Positions 32,295 to 43,380 of a stretch of DNA of 64,000 nt are shown here, one piece after another. Both the position numbers and the translations under genes were made by a program. This DNA comes from Hygrophila difformis (taxonomy: Eukaryota > Streptophyta > Magnoliopsida > Lamiales > Acanthaceae): NCBI GenBank assembly GCA_030278955.1, contig JAOANR010000004.1, positions 57,251,120 to 57,315,119 on the forward strand. Reading direction: 5' to 3'. The notes below the pieces were generated by a model. It saw only the letters and a program-made list of their open reading frames with translations. It was not told where the DNA came from and did no database searches. How positions within the stretch are numbered: the stretch's first letter is position 1; each line of letters begins with the position of its first letter.

Positions 32295-33405
32295 AGCCCA
32301 ACAATTATTGTTAGATCTTACCATTATATTTATGCATAACATTTTCCTCCTCCTGAGGTAGAAGAACATGAGAAAGAACCCAACTATGGCGCCAACAAAA
32401 AAATTCCAGTTGTTGTTGTTAGCCAGAAGGCATACTGCAGAGAATAGTGTTTCAGCACAGAGGTTATTCAAATGTCTGAAAGGAAAATTTAAATCATGAA
32501 GAGCAACAGTGGAGCATACCACATGTTCCTCAAGATATGACCTCAGGTTCATGCCGAATATACCCGCCAAGATCTCAAGTAAGATTAAAAGTGAATGCCT
32601 CTCATCATGTCAAAGCACAGTCTCTTCATACTTTTTCCATAACTCTAAACAATAATTATTTCAACCTTATATACTAGTTGAAACAAAACACAGTAGACAT
32701 ATGCCTAGCAACATTCAAACCGCCTGCAATTTAAAGAACAAGTATAGAACTGAACTAACAGAGAACAAAGGAGAACTTGTTTATCAAACTGATCACTCTG
32801 CTCAAACAATGTTTCTTGATAAAGGGCAAGTAAGAAGGACTTTCAATCATAGTATTTGTCACAATTTGATATATGAGTAATTTTAGTAGTAATTGTCCAA
32901 AAATCATTTAAAATTTCCCCAATTTTTCCCTAATTTTAATATAATTCAATCTTGAGAGCTGAGATGTTTATAATCGGCGATGAGTTTAGAAATATTCATG
33001 GATAAGTTTTAAGTACACTTATTAATATGCATTTATAGAGTGTATGATGGTTGCGTGTATGTATAGTATAAGCTGTATATAATTTAGCTGTGGAGTATAG
33101 AATTCAGTAAATGTATAAATGTAGTAGTATTTAGTGATAAGGCGTTAAGAATCCAGTGATCTGACTATGCATAATTCAGCGACGCAACTTCATCATGGTA
33201 GTTTAAATATTCAAATAATGGAGTTTCAGAAGAGAATATGTGTACATAAGCAATGGAGTATGTTTAATTCAGTGGTGGGGGTGTGTCACAATATGTATAG
33301 TGTGCATAGTGTTATGAAAAATAAATAAATAAAAAAAAACCAGAATTGGTTACCCAGTTTGGATTTCTCCTCTCGGCACTACCAAGCTAGTGATTTTCAC
33401 TATAT

Positions 33406-33575
33406 ATTTTTTTTTTGGATGAGCCATTGAAGGCCTGGGAAAGGGTGGTGGGAGCCCATGCCACACAATTACAAAGGGGAATAAAGGGGAGGGATAGGGG
33501 GCCGGTGGGAATTGAACCTCCAACTTTCCGTTGGAAGTCAAGGGACTTAACCACTTGGGCTAAGTCCTCATCCCG
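33406..33575 (-). mobile_element. tRNA-derived SINE, copy 1
   Basis: On the minus strand it starts GGGATGAGGACTTAGCCC, has an A-box-like stretch (TAGCCCAAGTGG) and a B-box-like stretch (GGTTCAATTCC), and ends CTCATCCAAAAAAAAAA. A 7-bp duplication ACTATAT flanks it (33399-33405 and 33576-33582). Same family as 46596 and 47840. Confidence 0.85.
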
Positions 33576-33624
33576 ACTATATGTTTTTTGATACAATTTA
33601 TAGTGACTAAGGGAATTTAAATAC

Positions 33625-33709
33625 ACACGAAACCCTAGGCCCAAAAAGGACGAAAATTTACATGGAAACACGAAACCCTAGGCCCAAAAGGACGGAAATT
33701 TACATGGAA
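33625..33709. repeat. two-unit tandem repeat
   Basis: A 43/42-bp unit starting ACACGAAACCCTAGGCCC occurs twice head to tail with two differences. Confidence 0.85.
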
Positions 33710-34214
33710 GTGTCCAAACCAAGTTGAATTGATTAGGTAATCATTAAGGTTTCAAAATCTATGGCATACAAAAGCAGATGCACATATCTTCCGAAACACA
33801 AATTAGATCAATAATACAACTTCGCTGTTAGGAATTATGATTAGTTTTGAGTTTTAAGCTGATAATTTCTTGTCAAGCAGAGTATCCTATCAAATTAACT
33901 AATGCATTTTGTAGGCTCGAGTCTGAGGCTCGGTTCCAAGCATGAAAAAGTCCTCATAGCATGAATAATAAGCAAATAGAAAAAATGGATTAGTGATATG
34001 GCAACAAGTAAACCTGAGGTTAACAGCAATTGAATCTTCCATTTCCTTTTTTGCTGAATTGACAAGTCTCTCTGCTCGACCATGACAAGATTCACACCTG
34101 CCATTGATCAGTGGTAAGTGAGACGTACCAATTGAGAGCAATCTGAATGACATGCTGCTATTTAACAAGAAAAAGGATCATCAATAGCATAAACGAAAAT
34201 GATAAGTGACGGAT

Positions 34215-35185
34215 TGATTTATTTAAGGGGTTTTGTGCTTTGTAACTAGGGTTGCAAATGAATCAAATATTTTTGGTTCGATTCGTGATTCGATTCGAAA
34301 TTATTCGAAATTTTAATATTCGAATAATATTTGATTCGATTCGATATTCGATAAACATTTTATTTTATATAAAATAATATATAAATATAAATATATAAAA
34401 TAACTGTTAAATAATTTAAAATTTATTTTTAATGACTGTATTTATTAACTAATATGAATATATTTATATATGAAATAAAGTAATAAATTTGATATATAAA
34501 TTCAACTAAATATTTAATTTTAATAATTAAAAATTAATTTTTTTAAATATTAAATTATCTTATAGAATATTTCGCTTCGATTCCATAGTATTCGTGAAGC
34601 TTAACAAATCAAAGCAGTATTCGGTTCGATTCGGTTCGTTTGCAACCCCTATTTGTAACAAAACAACGATTACCTAGGAATTAGGATCAGCTTGCGATTT
34701 TGTGGCGTTAATTGTGCTACTATGCATGGAAAGTGTATTTGGATGAATCAATTAATTAGTTTAATTAGAAGGAAACTAATAATTTTTACAGAATTATAAA
34801 TTAATACTTCATGTGTTCCGTTCACCAATAAAAATACTTCATGTGTTCCAATTAAGTGTCAAACTTATTATTTTTGAATGTTTGAAAATATATGTTACTC
34901 TACACTATCATATTTGGAATATATATTTGAAATGTTGGGAAGGAAAGTTTTGGATGAAAGTTGAAATTTTTTAACCTTTTAACGCTTCCAATATTTTACA
35001 AGGATGTTATTTGAAAAAAAAATCAAACTTGATTATTTTGATTTATTTAGTTAATTACTAGTACATACTTGATTCTTTTGATTTATTTTAATTGCGCTTG
35101 ATTCTTTTGATTTATTTTAAAAGTGGGAATATACTTGATTCTTTCCGGAGGAAGTTTTACATAAGATTTTTATAAGTACTACTAA
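34215..35185. repeat. duplicated block A2 (paralogue of 47610-48060)
   Basis: Outside the hAT element the block matches 47610-48060 segment by segment: TTTTGTGCTTTGTA, GTTAATTGTGCTA, GCATGGAAAGTGTAT, TTGGATGAATCAA, TTTAATTAGAAGGAAAC, TTTTTACA and ACATAAGATTTT. The right copy carries a SINE and a 62-bp insert that are absent here; this copy carries a hAT element absent there. Confidence 0.75.
34247..34651. mobile_element. non-autonomous hAT-type transposon
   Basis: Ends TAGGGTTGCAAATGAA and, reversed, TAGGGGTTGCAAACGAA. Flanked by a perfect 8-bp duplication TTTGTAAC (34239-34246 and 34652-34659). It is 405 bp with no frame; subterminal repeats of GATTCG and TTCGATTCG fill both ends. The paralogous block near 47636 lacks it, confirming the insertion. 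Confidence 0.9.
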
Positions 35186-35479
35186 CTTCTTATTTACCCC
35201 GCCCATGTTGGCGGAGATATGATACCTATATGCAAAATAGTGAATTATCCCATTACTCTATGACGATTACAAAATAATAGTATAACTGATAAGAATGCAT
35301 GTAGTTCATTTTTTCCAATCAGACACTAGAATTTCTCAAACCGACATTGCTGCTGGGAGTAAGCTTCCAATCACTGCCATCCAAGGGCGCATCAACAATG
35401 TCTATATATATATAGCAGCTATATCAGCAATATTCTTGCACTACACTTCGTCTCTGCTAGTGATGTCTTCTTTGCACCA

Positions 35480-36040
35480 GTGATGTCTTTAGCAGCATCA
35501 ACACTTTGTAATAATCTTTATTAGCACTCACCAGTGATCAATCCGGTTTATGTAATGGCATAACAATTGACAGTAGGTACAGGCAGCGCTAAAAATGATG
35601 TGTAGCCCTTTGTAAAGTGATGTATAAGCCTTTTATAAAGTGATGTATAGATGTTAGTTTATTTTTTTTTATTAGTTTTTGGTTTATAACCTCCATCCAT
35701 CACTTTTTTATACTCACACATCATTTCATATACACATATCCATCACTTTTGAATGTGTCAGCACCTACAGGCCGCCAGCACCTAAACGATTTCCACCGGT
35801 GATGCCTTGTTTGCAGAATGCTCCAATATATAATTGCAAGGCTTAAACAACTCCCCATATTCCACTGATGACCATTTCTCCACACTTGAGTATATATAAG
35901 TGGAATGGAATGAAATAATTCACCGCACTGCCCTTGCAGTCACTATATAACTAGAACAGGAGTCTTCCTAACTTTTCTTCCAAATTCTATCAGGTCAACA
36001 GTTACTTGAGGGGATGTACTACTCTTAATTCATATGAGGC
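35480..36040 (-). pseudogene. fragment of multifunctional-protein gene, left part
   Basis: Plus-strand sequence here copies parts of the gene at 12006-17760. 35499-35540 and 35805-35905 match the last exon and 3' end (about 12010-12150), and 35915-36030 matches exon 12 (about 13200-13310, e.g. CACCGCACT...CTTG and GGAGTCTTCCTAAC). The exons between these two are absent, so they were joined by deletion. A ~250-bp insert with imperfect inverted ends (GTAGGTACAGGC near 35573 and GGCCGCCAGCACCTA near 35770) interrupts the last-exon match. The fragment is then cut by the Tat retrotransposon and resumes at 43843. Confidence 0.75.
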
Positions 36041-36530
36041 TGTTAACCAAGTAAATTTAATGGTCTAATTTAATGGCCTATTAAGTATATTTGGTGGCCC
36101 ATTGCATAAAATTAGTGGTCCAGAAGGTTGAAGCCCATTTCATGTACAAGCCCCGTTCTTCATGTGAAAGCCAACCCAGGAGTCACGAAGAGATTAGGAC
36201 AGGAGGTTTCTTTAGACGGGAAGTTTCTTGAAGACATCTGTAGGAATGCTAGCAGGATGGTCGGCAAGATGACACCTGGCCTAGAAGGGATCGTGGGATT
36301 GCTTGACAGTTGAGGAACTCCGCATATAAAAACCAAAGGGTTGCTCACTTTTAAGGCCCCGACAATTCTACACAACAATTGCACTTTTATTTCTTTAAAG
36401 TTTCTGTAATTCCTTTGTTTTCTGCATTTTTAGTTTTCTTGCAAGGTTCCTTTCGACAGTTCTTTGTAATGCACCCAATATTGTCAATCAAAGAAGAGAC
36501 TTTCGTTCTATACAAATTTCACGCACAACA
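36041..36530 (+). repeat. 5' LTR of the Tat element
   Basis: 490 bp, begins TGTTAACC and ends GCACAACA, so it has the usual TG...CA termini. A TATA box (TATAAA) is at 36325-36330. Confidence 0.92.
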
Positions 36531-36532
36531 AA

Positions 36533-36551
36533 TTGGCACGCCCAGTGGGAC
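36533..36551 (+). other. putative primer binding site of the Tat element
   Basis: TTGGCACGCCCAGTGGGAC starts 2 bp after the 5' LTR, the place for a tRNA primer site. Similar sequence follows the LTR in other plant Tat elements. I do not assign the tRNA. Confidence 0.55.
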
Positions 36552-36586
36552 CCGAGATTAAAGCCATATCCGCTTTAAAGAAGTGT

Positions 36587-39500
36587 ATGCGTCTAAGATC
36601 AGGACGTCTGGTAAGTGATCTTACACAGAAATTCGAAGAAATGTCTCTGCAAGAGAAGACACCTGTTCGAACGTCGTCTGGAGAGGTGACTGAGACGACG
36701 ACTGTTGCACAACCACAACAGGGGATCATACAGACCCCTACATTTGCAGAACAAATGCGGCTTTCGATGACAGAATCGATGGCCGAGTTCATGCCTCTAC
36801 TAACGAGGCATCTTATGGATGTTTTGCGGCCTGCTATGGCCGATCAAATTGACAGGGGCATCAATGCCTTGCGGACTCAACAGGAAGCAACTACTCCCGC
36901 AACCGTTCCTGCAAACGGCGCTAACTTGCTGCCGTGTTCAGGGCCGTCAGGCGGCCAGTTAAGAACTTGGGGTACAGCACCCAACAACCAGCCGCCAATC
37001 CCCGATGTGGGAGGCTTAGTCAATCCACTGGTAGATCATTTCCAGACAACCTATGCTTCCAACCCAGCGGCACCCCTGATGCCGAACCCTGGATTTGTAG
37101 CGCCCCCAACACCCATTTATGCGGCGCCAGGTTGTTTGGTGGCTTCCAGTGTATCTCCAGGCTGTACAGCGGCCTCTGGTGGCATTGGTATGCAGCCACG
37201 CCAAGCGGCACCTCATGTGCCGAACGTTTCGGTGGGACCCTTCGTGACAACGCAGCCTTGGGGACAAGCGCCCCAACCCTGGGGACAGACGCCACTACAA
37301 GGGGGGCAGACACCGCAACCAGCCGCCGTGGCTCCTCTTTCACCCCCAGTGGCGTTACCACCTGCGCAGACGCCAGCAGTATCGCCCGAGTTGCTTGCTG
37401 ACATGATGCAGCAACACTTTGGCATCCAATTGAGGCCGATGGAGCGGCCTACGTACCGCAAACCGTACCCTGATTGGGTAGATAGCATGCAACCCTACCC
37501 ACGAGGATTTAAGATGCCCGAATTTTCCACGTTCTCAGGGGATGACGGCAGGTCCACCGTGGAACACGTGGGGAGGTTCACTGCACAATGTGGGGAAGCA
37601 GCATCCAACGACTGGCTCAAATTGAGACTTTTTAGCTCATCCCTTACTGGTCCTGCTTTCGCATGGTATGCATCGTTGCGGTCTAATTCCATTCAGAATT
37701 GGGCTGACTTGGAGCGAGCCTTCCATGACAGGTTTTACACACCATTGTCACAGGTTAGCCTCGCAGACCTGACTAACGCAAAACAATATGCCGATGAAAT
37801 GGCAAATGCTTTCATTAATAGGTTACAGCGGCTTAAAGGCCGATGTACAATGGCAATTCCTGAAAGGGAAATAGCCAATATAGCAGTAACTAACATGTTG
37901 CCTAAATTGAAGGAACATTTGATTGTGCAGGATGCGATTGACCTTGCCCAGTTGGCCGAGAGAGCGGCCCGACTGGAAAAGTTCCTGGAGGAACAGGAAG
38001 AAAAACGTCCCACACGTAGAATCCACTTTGAAGAGGTGAGGTTCGGCGATGAGGAGGACGAACCTGTGGAGGTGGCTGTAGCGGAATTGGTCCAGACAGC
38101 CAAGCCACACACTTGTACGGCCCTCAGGCCGCCCAAACAGAAGGAGGCCAAGTACAGGCCTGAGGAGGATCTCTTTGACATGAGCAGGGCGGACCAAGTG
38201 TTTGATGCCCTACTCAAGGACGGAGTTATTAAGCTGCCCGAAGGGCAGAAGTTGCCAGCGGCCGAAGAAATTCGAGGCCGGTCATTCTGTAAGTGGCACA
38301 ACTCCTATACTCATAGCATTACTAAGTGCAGGAGTTTTAGAAGTGCTATTCAGAATAAGATTAAAGAGGGACGACTAAAAATCGCAGGTATGAAGGTGGA
38401 CATAGACCCCTTCCCTCAGCTTCACGTTGGTGCTTCTGGGTTCATCCCAAATCCAGAAGTTGGTGGCTCTAGTAGCCGGACTGATGAAGGAAGCGAATGT
38501 GTTCAGATCAGTGAGCAGGATGAGGACTTGTTGTCTGATGAATCCGAGACTGAAAAAGAAAAGGAATTATTTAGCAAGCAGCCTAAGTTTAAAAGTATGT
38601 CCAAAGAGGAGTTCAAGAAAGTCCTCGAGGCTGAAGAGAAAGAGTATCAGAAGAAGCAGAAGCCTCCATTGAAGGTTGAGATCCCAAAACCTGCATTAGA
38701 GATCCGTGAAAATGGTAGACATCAGCCTATAACTCGGGACTACAGGCCGGGAGTACATGTAGTACCAACTTTGATGAGACGTCCTGAGCGACCCGCGGAG
38801 GCTGAAAGGTGGATGATGAATCGGGCAGAGAGGAGATCCGCTCCGAGGGAGCCGCCAGCCATGACCAAAGGCCAATTCAGGAGGGCTCAAAGAAGGTATG
38901 CCGAGGAAATGCGGCAATGGGAGGCTCAGCTTCATAAGTTGAAGTCATCTAGGCCTCGGAAGCCAATTCAACCAACCTATTTCAGGTCTCAAGGTGAGAC
39001 TTCTGAACGACGAAGGCCTGTTCATGAGAGGTTACAACACCCTCAGGGAAGACATACTACTAGGAGACCCAATTCCCCTGTATCATCTCGCAGATCAGTT
39101 CATGAGCGGCTTCAACCAAGTCGAGAAGGTGATAGGAGGGGGTCACATGAGACACCCATTGAGGCACCCCAGTCGCCACTTTCTTCCACTAGAAGACCAG
39201 TTCGAGAAAGGCTTCAGTGGGCAGAACGTAAACCATCATCATCTCAGCCTAGGGTAACAGAGGTGGAATCTACTCAGATTAAAATTCAGTCGCCTTCATC
39301 CCAAGACAAGGGCAAAGCGACCGCCTTGGCTGAATCGAGTAATGAGAAAAGGGTGACTATGTCCTGGGCAGATAAGTTCATGGAGAGATTTGAGCATATG
39401 GGCGAGCCGGGTACAGCCAGTACAAGGGAGATGGCCATGATGAAGGTGCTCACTAGATACTTCGCATACATAGCGGCCCACCAGGCCGGTGAATTGGGGA

Positions 39501-40627
39501 GTGAACCGGATAGCTATGAGGGATTCCTTGCTTACTGTAAGACCGTAGATGATTCTGAACAGGCGAAGTCACAGCCGGAGTTTCAGCCTGCCCATGAGGC
39601 TGCGCGGGTGAACTTTGGGGCGGTCACCCCTAAGGAAGTGGAAGCTGCTATGGACGCCAACATAGAGGAACCTAAGGTTGGGATTAGCGCCTTGGGAATC
39701 ATTCCTGACGACATTAACATGTTGGATGGTATGGATCTGGATGAAGAGGCTAACATGGATGCTTTCTGGGAGGATCTGGAAAATAAGTTAAAGGAAGAAG
39801 GTTACGAGTACGGGCAAGAAAAAGAACCGACGGACCCAGCGGTGTCCATGCAAGTCGTGGGGTTGGCAGCATACGAAGATGTCAGTGATGTGGAGTCTGA
39901 AGTGTGGGATGAAGAGGAGCCGCCATTTGCCAAATTGATTGAAGAAATGGATGAGATGATAGCCGAGTTGTCTCACCCAACTAGATGTTTGCTGGAGGAG
40001 TTAGGTGGTCAATCAGTTCAGAGGCCAGCCTCGGCTCACTTCGCCAAGCCCGAGGTGTCTCAAACGAGACAGTTGAAACCCTTGTATGTCAAGGCCCATA
40101 TTGACGGACGTCCCTTCACCAGGGTGTTCGTCGACAATGGGGCAGCAGCAAATGTACTCCCAATGTCAACTCTGAAGAAGTTGGGAAAGAGTGAGAAGGA
40201 TTTGATCCCCACCAGGGTCAGGATGTGTAGCTTCGTGGGAGAAGCGACCCAACCTGCAGGGTTCATAACGGCGGACGTCACTGTGGGGTCTAAGACTATC
40301 AAAGTAGCTTTCTTTGTGATAAAGTCAAAGACCTGTTATTCGGCATTGTTAGGACGTGATTGGATCCATATGGCAGAATGTGTGCCTTCCACCCTACACC
40401 AACAGTTACTCATATGGGATGGTAATCACGTTGAATTGGTGGAGGCAGATCCTCAGCCCTTTATAGGGCCAAACAACAATAATGATGAGGCTGTTTTCTA
40501 CTTAGAAGACATTCAGCCTGCTTCAGCTCTAATTGGCGTCGATGTGGACTTGGAGTCCATTGATTTTACTTCAAGCGGTTTCAAGCTTCACTCAGCGGAT
40601 GGCCGGCAAGAGGCATCAAGTTGTTGA
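36587..40627 (+). CDS. Tat element gag-protease polyprotein
   Basis: Open frame of 1346 residues from ATG 36587 (MRLRSGRLV). The frame is also open back to 36533, but that part covers the primer site. The N-terminal third is proline/glutamine-rich. The gag capsid-like domain lies around residues 290-450 (FSTFSGDDGRSTVEHVGRF, LTGPAFAWYASL, FINRLQRLKGR). A Cys/His motif CKWHNSYTHSITKC follows near 585. A long charged middle region has three repeats of the RRPVHERLQ type near 820-890. The retroviral-like aspartic protease is near residues 1160-1260, with VFVDNGAAANVLP as the active-site stretch (DNG rather than DTG or DSG) and LLGRDWI at its end. The frame is intact and ends at TGA 40625; pol lies in the frame offset by two. 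Confidence 0.88.
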   Translation: MRLRSGRLVSDLTQKFEEMSLQEKTPVRTSSGEVTETTTVAQPQQGIIQTPTFAEQMRLSMTESMAEFMPLLTRHLMDVLRPAMADQIDRGINALRTQQEATTPATVPANGANLLPCSGPSGGQLRTWGTAPNNQPPIPDVGGLVNPLVDHFQTTYASNPAAPLMPNPGFVAPPTPIYAAPGCLVASSVSPGCTAASGGIGMQPRQAAPHVPNVSVGPFVTTQPWGQAPQPWGQTPLQGGQTPQPAAVAPLSPPVALPPAQTPAVSPELLADMMQQHFGIQLRPMERPTYRKPYPDWVDSMQPYPRGFKMPEFSTFSGDDGRSTVEHVGRFTAQCGEAASNDWLKLRLFSSSLTGPAFAWYASLRSNSIQNWADLERAFHDRFYTPLSQVSLADLTNAKQYADEMANAFINRLQRLKGRCTMAIPEREIANIAVTNMLPKLKEHLIVQDAIDLAQLAERAARLEKFLEEQEEKRPTRRIHFEEVRFGDEEDEPVEVAVAELVQTAKPHTCTALRPPKQKEAKYRPEEDLFDMSRADQVFDALLKDGVIKLPEGQKLPAAEEIRGRSFCKWHNSYTHSITKCRSFRSAIQNKIKEGRLKIAGMKVDIDPFPQLHVGASGFIPNPEVGGSSSRTDEGSECVQISEQDEDLLSDESETEKEKELFSKQPKFKSMSKEEFKKVLEAEEKEYQKKQKPPLKVEIPKPALEIRENGRHQPITRDYRPGVHVVPTLMRRPERPAEAERWMMNRAERRSAPREPPAMTKGQFRRAQRRYAEEMRQWEAQLHKLKSSRPRKPIQPTYFRSQGETSERRRPVHERLQHPQGRHTTRRPNSPVSSRRSVHERLQPSREGDRRGSHETPIEAPQSPLSSTRRPVRERLQWAERKPSSSQPRVTEVESTQIKIQSPSSQDKGKATALAESSNEKRVTMSWADKFMERFEHMGEPGTASTREMAMMKVLTRYFAYIAAHQAGELGSEPDSYEGFLAYCKTVDDSEQAKSQPEFQPAHEAARVNFGAVTPKEVEAAMDANIEEPKVGISALGIIPDDINMLDGMDLDEEANMDAFWEDLENKLKEEGYEYGQEKEPTDPAVSMQVVGLAAYEDVSDVESEVWDEEEPPFAKLIEEMDEMIAELSHPTRCLLEELGGQSVQRPASAHFAKPEVSQTRQLKPLYVKAHIDGRPFTRVFVDNGAAANVLPMSTLKKLGKSEKDLIPTRVRMCSFVGEATQPAGFITADVTVGSKTIKVAFFVIKSKTCYSALLGRDWIHMAECVPSTLHQQLLIWDGNHVELVEADPQPFIGPNNNNDEAVFYLEDIQPASALIGVDVDLESIDFTSSGFKLHSADGRQEASSC

Positions 40628-43380
40628 TCATGAGCAGCCAAGACATCTACAAAGACTTGTTGCGGCGGCTGGTAGATACTGAAGTGATGATGGGTGCCGA
40701 GGACAAGTCTAAAAATTTAGTAGACAGTAGGCCATCCGAGTGGCCCTCACTTGTGAAGCGGATACTACCTAGTCCAGAAGCTAAGGAACCACTTGTGGAT
40801 ATCAATCTCGGGACGGAGGCGGAGCCAAGGCTGACCAAAATAAGCGCGTCTCTGCCTGATAAGGAGCGGCACCAATTAGTGGAGCTGATTCAGAAGTATA
40901 AGGATTGTTTTGCGTGGCAATACTCGGATATGCCAGGACTTCCAAGGGAGCTCGTGGAACACCAGTTGCCCACTCATCCCGAGTTCAGACCTCACAAGTA
41001 GCCGCCTAGACGGTTTGATCCAGACACCATCCCAAAAATAAAGACTGAGATCGAAAAACTTCTTAGAGCAGGTTATATTAGAACTTGTCGTTATGTAGAA
41101 TGGCTTGCAAACATTGTACCTGTTGTAAAGAAGAATGGTCAATTAAGAGTCTGTATAGACTTTAGGAGTTTAAACTTGGCTACGCCCAAGGATGAATATG
41201 TAATGCCAATGGCTGACATGCTGGTTGATGCGGCTGCCGGCCACAAATTTTTATCATTAATGGATGGTTATTCTGGATACAATCAAATCTTTATTTCTGA
41301 AAATGATGTTCACAAAACAGCTTTTCGTTGTCCAGGACCAGTTGGCATCTTTGAATGGGTAGTGATGCCGTTTGGTTTGAAGAATGCTGGGGCAACATAT
41401 CAAAGGGCCATGAACATGATCTTTCATGATTTAATTGGCCATATTCTTGAAGTGTACATCGACGATATTGTGGTTAAATCGTGTGAATTTGGCCAACACT
41501 TGGATCACCTTGAGCAAGCCTTCATCAGGATGAGACAACACGGGCTTAAAATTAATCCCGCTAAGTGTGCCTTCGGAGTGGCGGCTGGGAACTTTTTAGG
41601 TTTCCTGGTTCATGAGAGGGGCATCGAGGTGGATCAGAATAAAGCCAAGGCCATCCTGGAAGCTCGCGCACCGTCTAATCTTAAGGAACTACAGTCGCTA
41701 ATGGGCAAGATTAATTTCTTAAGGAGATTCATTGCCAACGCGGCAGGGAAGATGAGAGCTTTCACCACCTTGCTCAAAGGAAGGAAGAACGACGTATTCA
41801 ATTGGACGGCTGAACATCAAGCGGCCTTTGAAGAAATTAAAAGAATGTTAGCCAATCCTCCAGTATTGATGCCACCCAGACTTGGCGAACCTCTGAAATT
41901 GTATGTGTCAGCCGCTGAGGAGTCCATTGGATGCTTGCTCGCACAAGATGATGAGTATGGGAAGGAAAGGGCCATCTATTACCTCAGCAAGACACTGCAG
42001 GGTCCAGAAGTGAGATATACAGCTTTAGAGAAGTCGTGTTATGCGTTGGTGTACGCTTGCAACAAGTTGGAACATTACATGTTACCACGTACAGTCCATG
42101 TGGTGGCCCCATTCGATTTGGTTAAGACATTGCTCCAGAGACCAGCCTTGAAAGGCCGACAGGCTAAATGGGCTATGAAAATTAGTCCTTTTACTCTCGT
42201 TCACGTTCCTCAGAAGGCGGTTAAGGGACAAGCCCTAGCGGACTTCTTAGCTCAGCACCCTTCAGTGATGTTGCCCGAAGAACCCGAAGAATCATTTATA
42301 GGATTCGAACCTTGGGAGTTAACGTTCGATGGGTCTTGCGCAAGTAGCGGCTCAGGGGCCGGTATTACTATCACTAGTCCTTTCGGGGAGCATTGGAAGC
42401 TGGCTCGGGAGTTGGAGCCTGGTACGACTAATAATCAAGCTGAATATGAGGCTTTGATTTTCGGCCTGGAGACAGCATTGATGAAGGGTGCAAGGTCCAT
42501 TGTAGTTTTTGGAGATTCTCAAGTCATCTTAAAGCAATTGACAGGAGAGTATGAATGCAAAAGTCCGAGGTTGATCAGATGTTATGAAACTGCGCTAGAA
42601 CTGTTAGGTAAATTCTCGGAGGCTACTATCAAACATGTGCCTAGAGAACAAAATAAGGAGGCCAACGAAGCTGCTCAATTAGCTTCCGGCTGGTACGCTG
42701 ATTGCCCTAGGGGGGCAACAGGTATTGCTGTCCTCACCAATGATTCTGAAGATCAAGAAGAGATTCAACCTCAAAACCCAGTTGGTGATTGGAGGACAGA
42801 TATTACGAAATACCTTGAGAACCCATCGTCTGGAGGAGATAGCTCTATGAAGGTAAAAGTTTTAAGATATACGTTGGTTGATGGTGAGTTGTTCCGAAGG
42901 GCGCTCGACGGTTTGTTACTTAAATGCATCGGTCCTGAGGAGGCTAAGCTAGTGATGGGAGAAGTCCATGAAGGAATTTGTGGCTCCCATAGAGCGGGAC
43001 CTAGCATGAGATGGAGTATTCACAGGTACGGGTATTTTTGGCCAACAATCATGGAGGATTGTATTACTTATGCTCGAGGTTGCGAGGCTTGCCAGAAGCA
43101 TGGTCCCATTCAAAGAGTACCGGCGGAGGAATTGCATTCAGTCGTGAAGCCTTGGCCGTTCCGTGGCTGGGGTATGGACATCATCGGGAAGATTCATCCG
43201 CCTTCATCTAAGAACCACGCGTTCATACTCGTGGCCACTGATTATTTTACCAAGTGGGTAGAGGCATGGCCAATGAGAAAGATTGATCAAAGCGATGTTA
43301 TTAAATTTGTGACTGAGCTAATACATCGATTTGGGATACCTCAGACTATTACTGCCGATCAAGTAAATTTAATGGTCTAA
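40621..43380 (+). pseudogene. Tat element pol (RT, RNase H, partial integrase) with internal stop
   Basis: One frame from about 40630 to 43380, interrupted by TAG at 40999-41001 just before PPRRFDP, the start of the reverse transcriptase domain. Related elements commonly have Gln there, so a CAG-to-TAG change is likely. The domains in order are reverse transcriptase (VCIDFRSLNLATPKDEY, FLSLMDGYSGYNQI, catalytic YIDD at 41455-41466), the normal gypsy RNase H, an archaeal-type RNase H (42325-42700), the integrase zinc-binding HHCC region (42985-43105), and the beginning of the integrase core with the first Asp (MDIIG) and second Asp (TITADQ). The frame then enters the 3' LTR at 43360; the catalytic Glu and all downstream parts are gone. 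The copy cannot make a working integrase. Confidence 0.88.

Larger units (their letters stand above)
32330..34105 (-). pseudogene. MRS2-type magnesium transporter relic
   Basis: Three exon remnants read on the minus strand: 34102-34019 (CESCHGRAERLVNSAKKEMED), about 32573-32513 (AGIFGMNLRSYLEEH with a splice donor after it) and about 32437-32330 (YAFWLTTTT, then GAIVGFFLMFFYLRRRKML). The GMN motif and flanking residues identify the CorA/MRS2 magnesium channel family, most like the plastid-type MRS2-11/MGT10. The last exon is frameshifted at a run of seven Ts (32398-32404 on the plus strand). The exon normally between the first two was not found, and all N-terminal exons are missing. A SINE lies inside. 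Taken together this is a broken 3' fragment, not a working gene. Confidence 0.65.

Noticed and set aside
33406..33575. Possible tRNA gene (A and B boxes)
   Set aside because: The boxes sit in a SINE with poly-A tail and target duplication; no complete cloverleaf can be formed.
37735..38301. Minus-strand frame of 188 residues
   Set aside because: Antisense shadow of the Tat gag frame, which shows clear capsid motifs.
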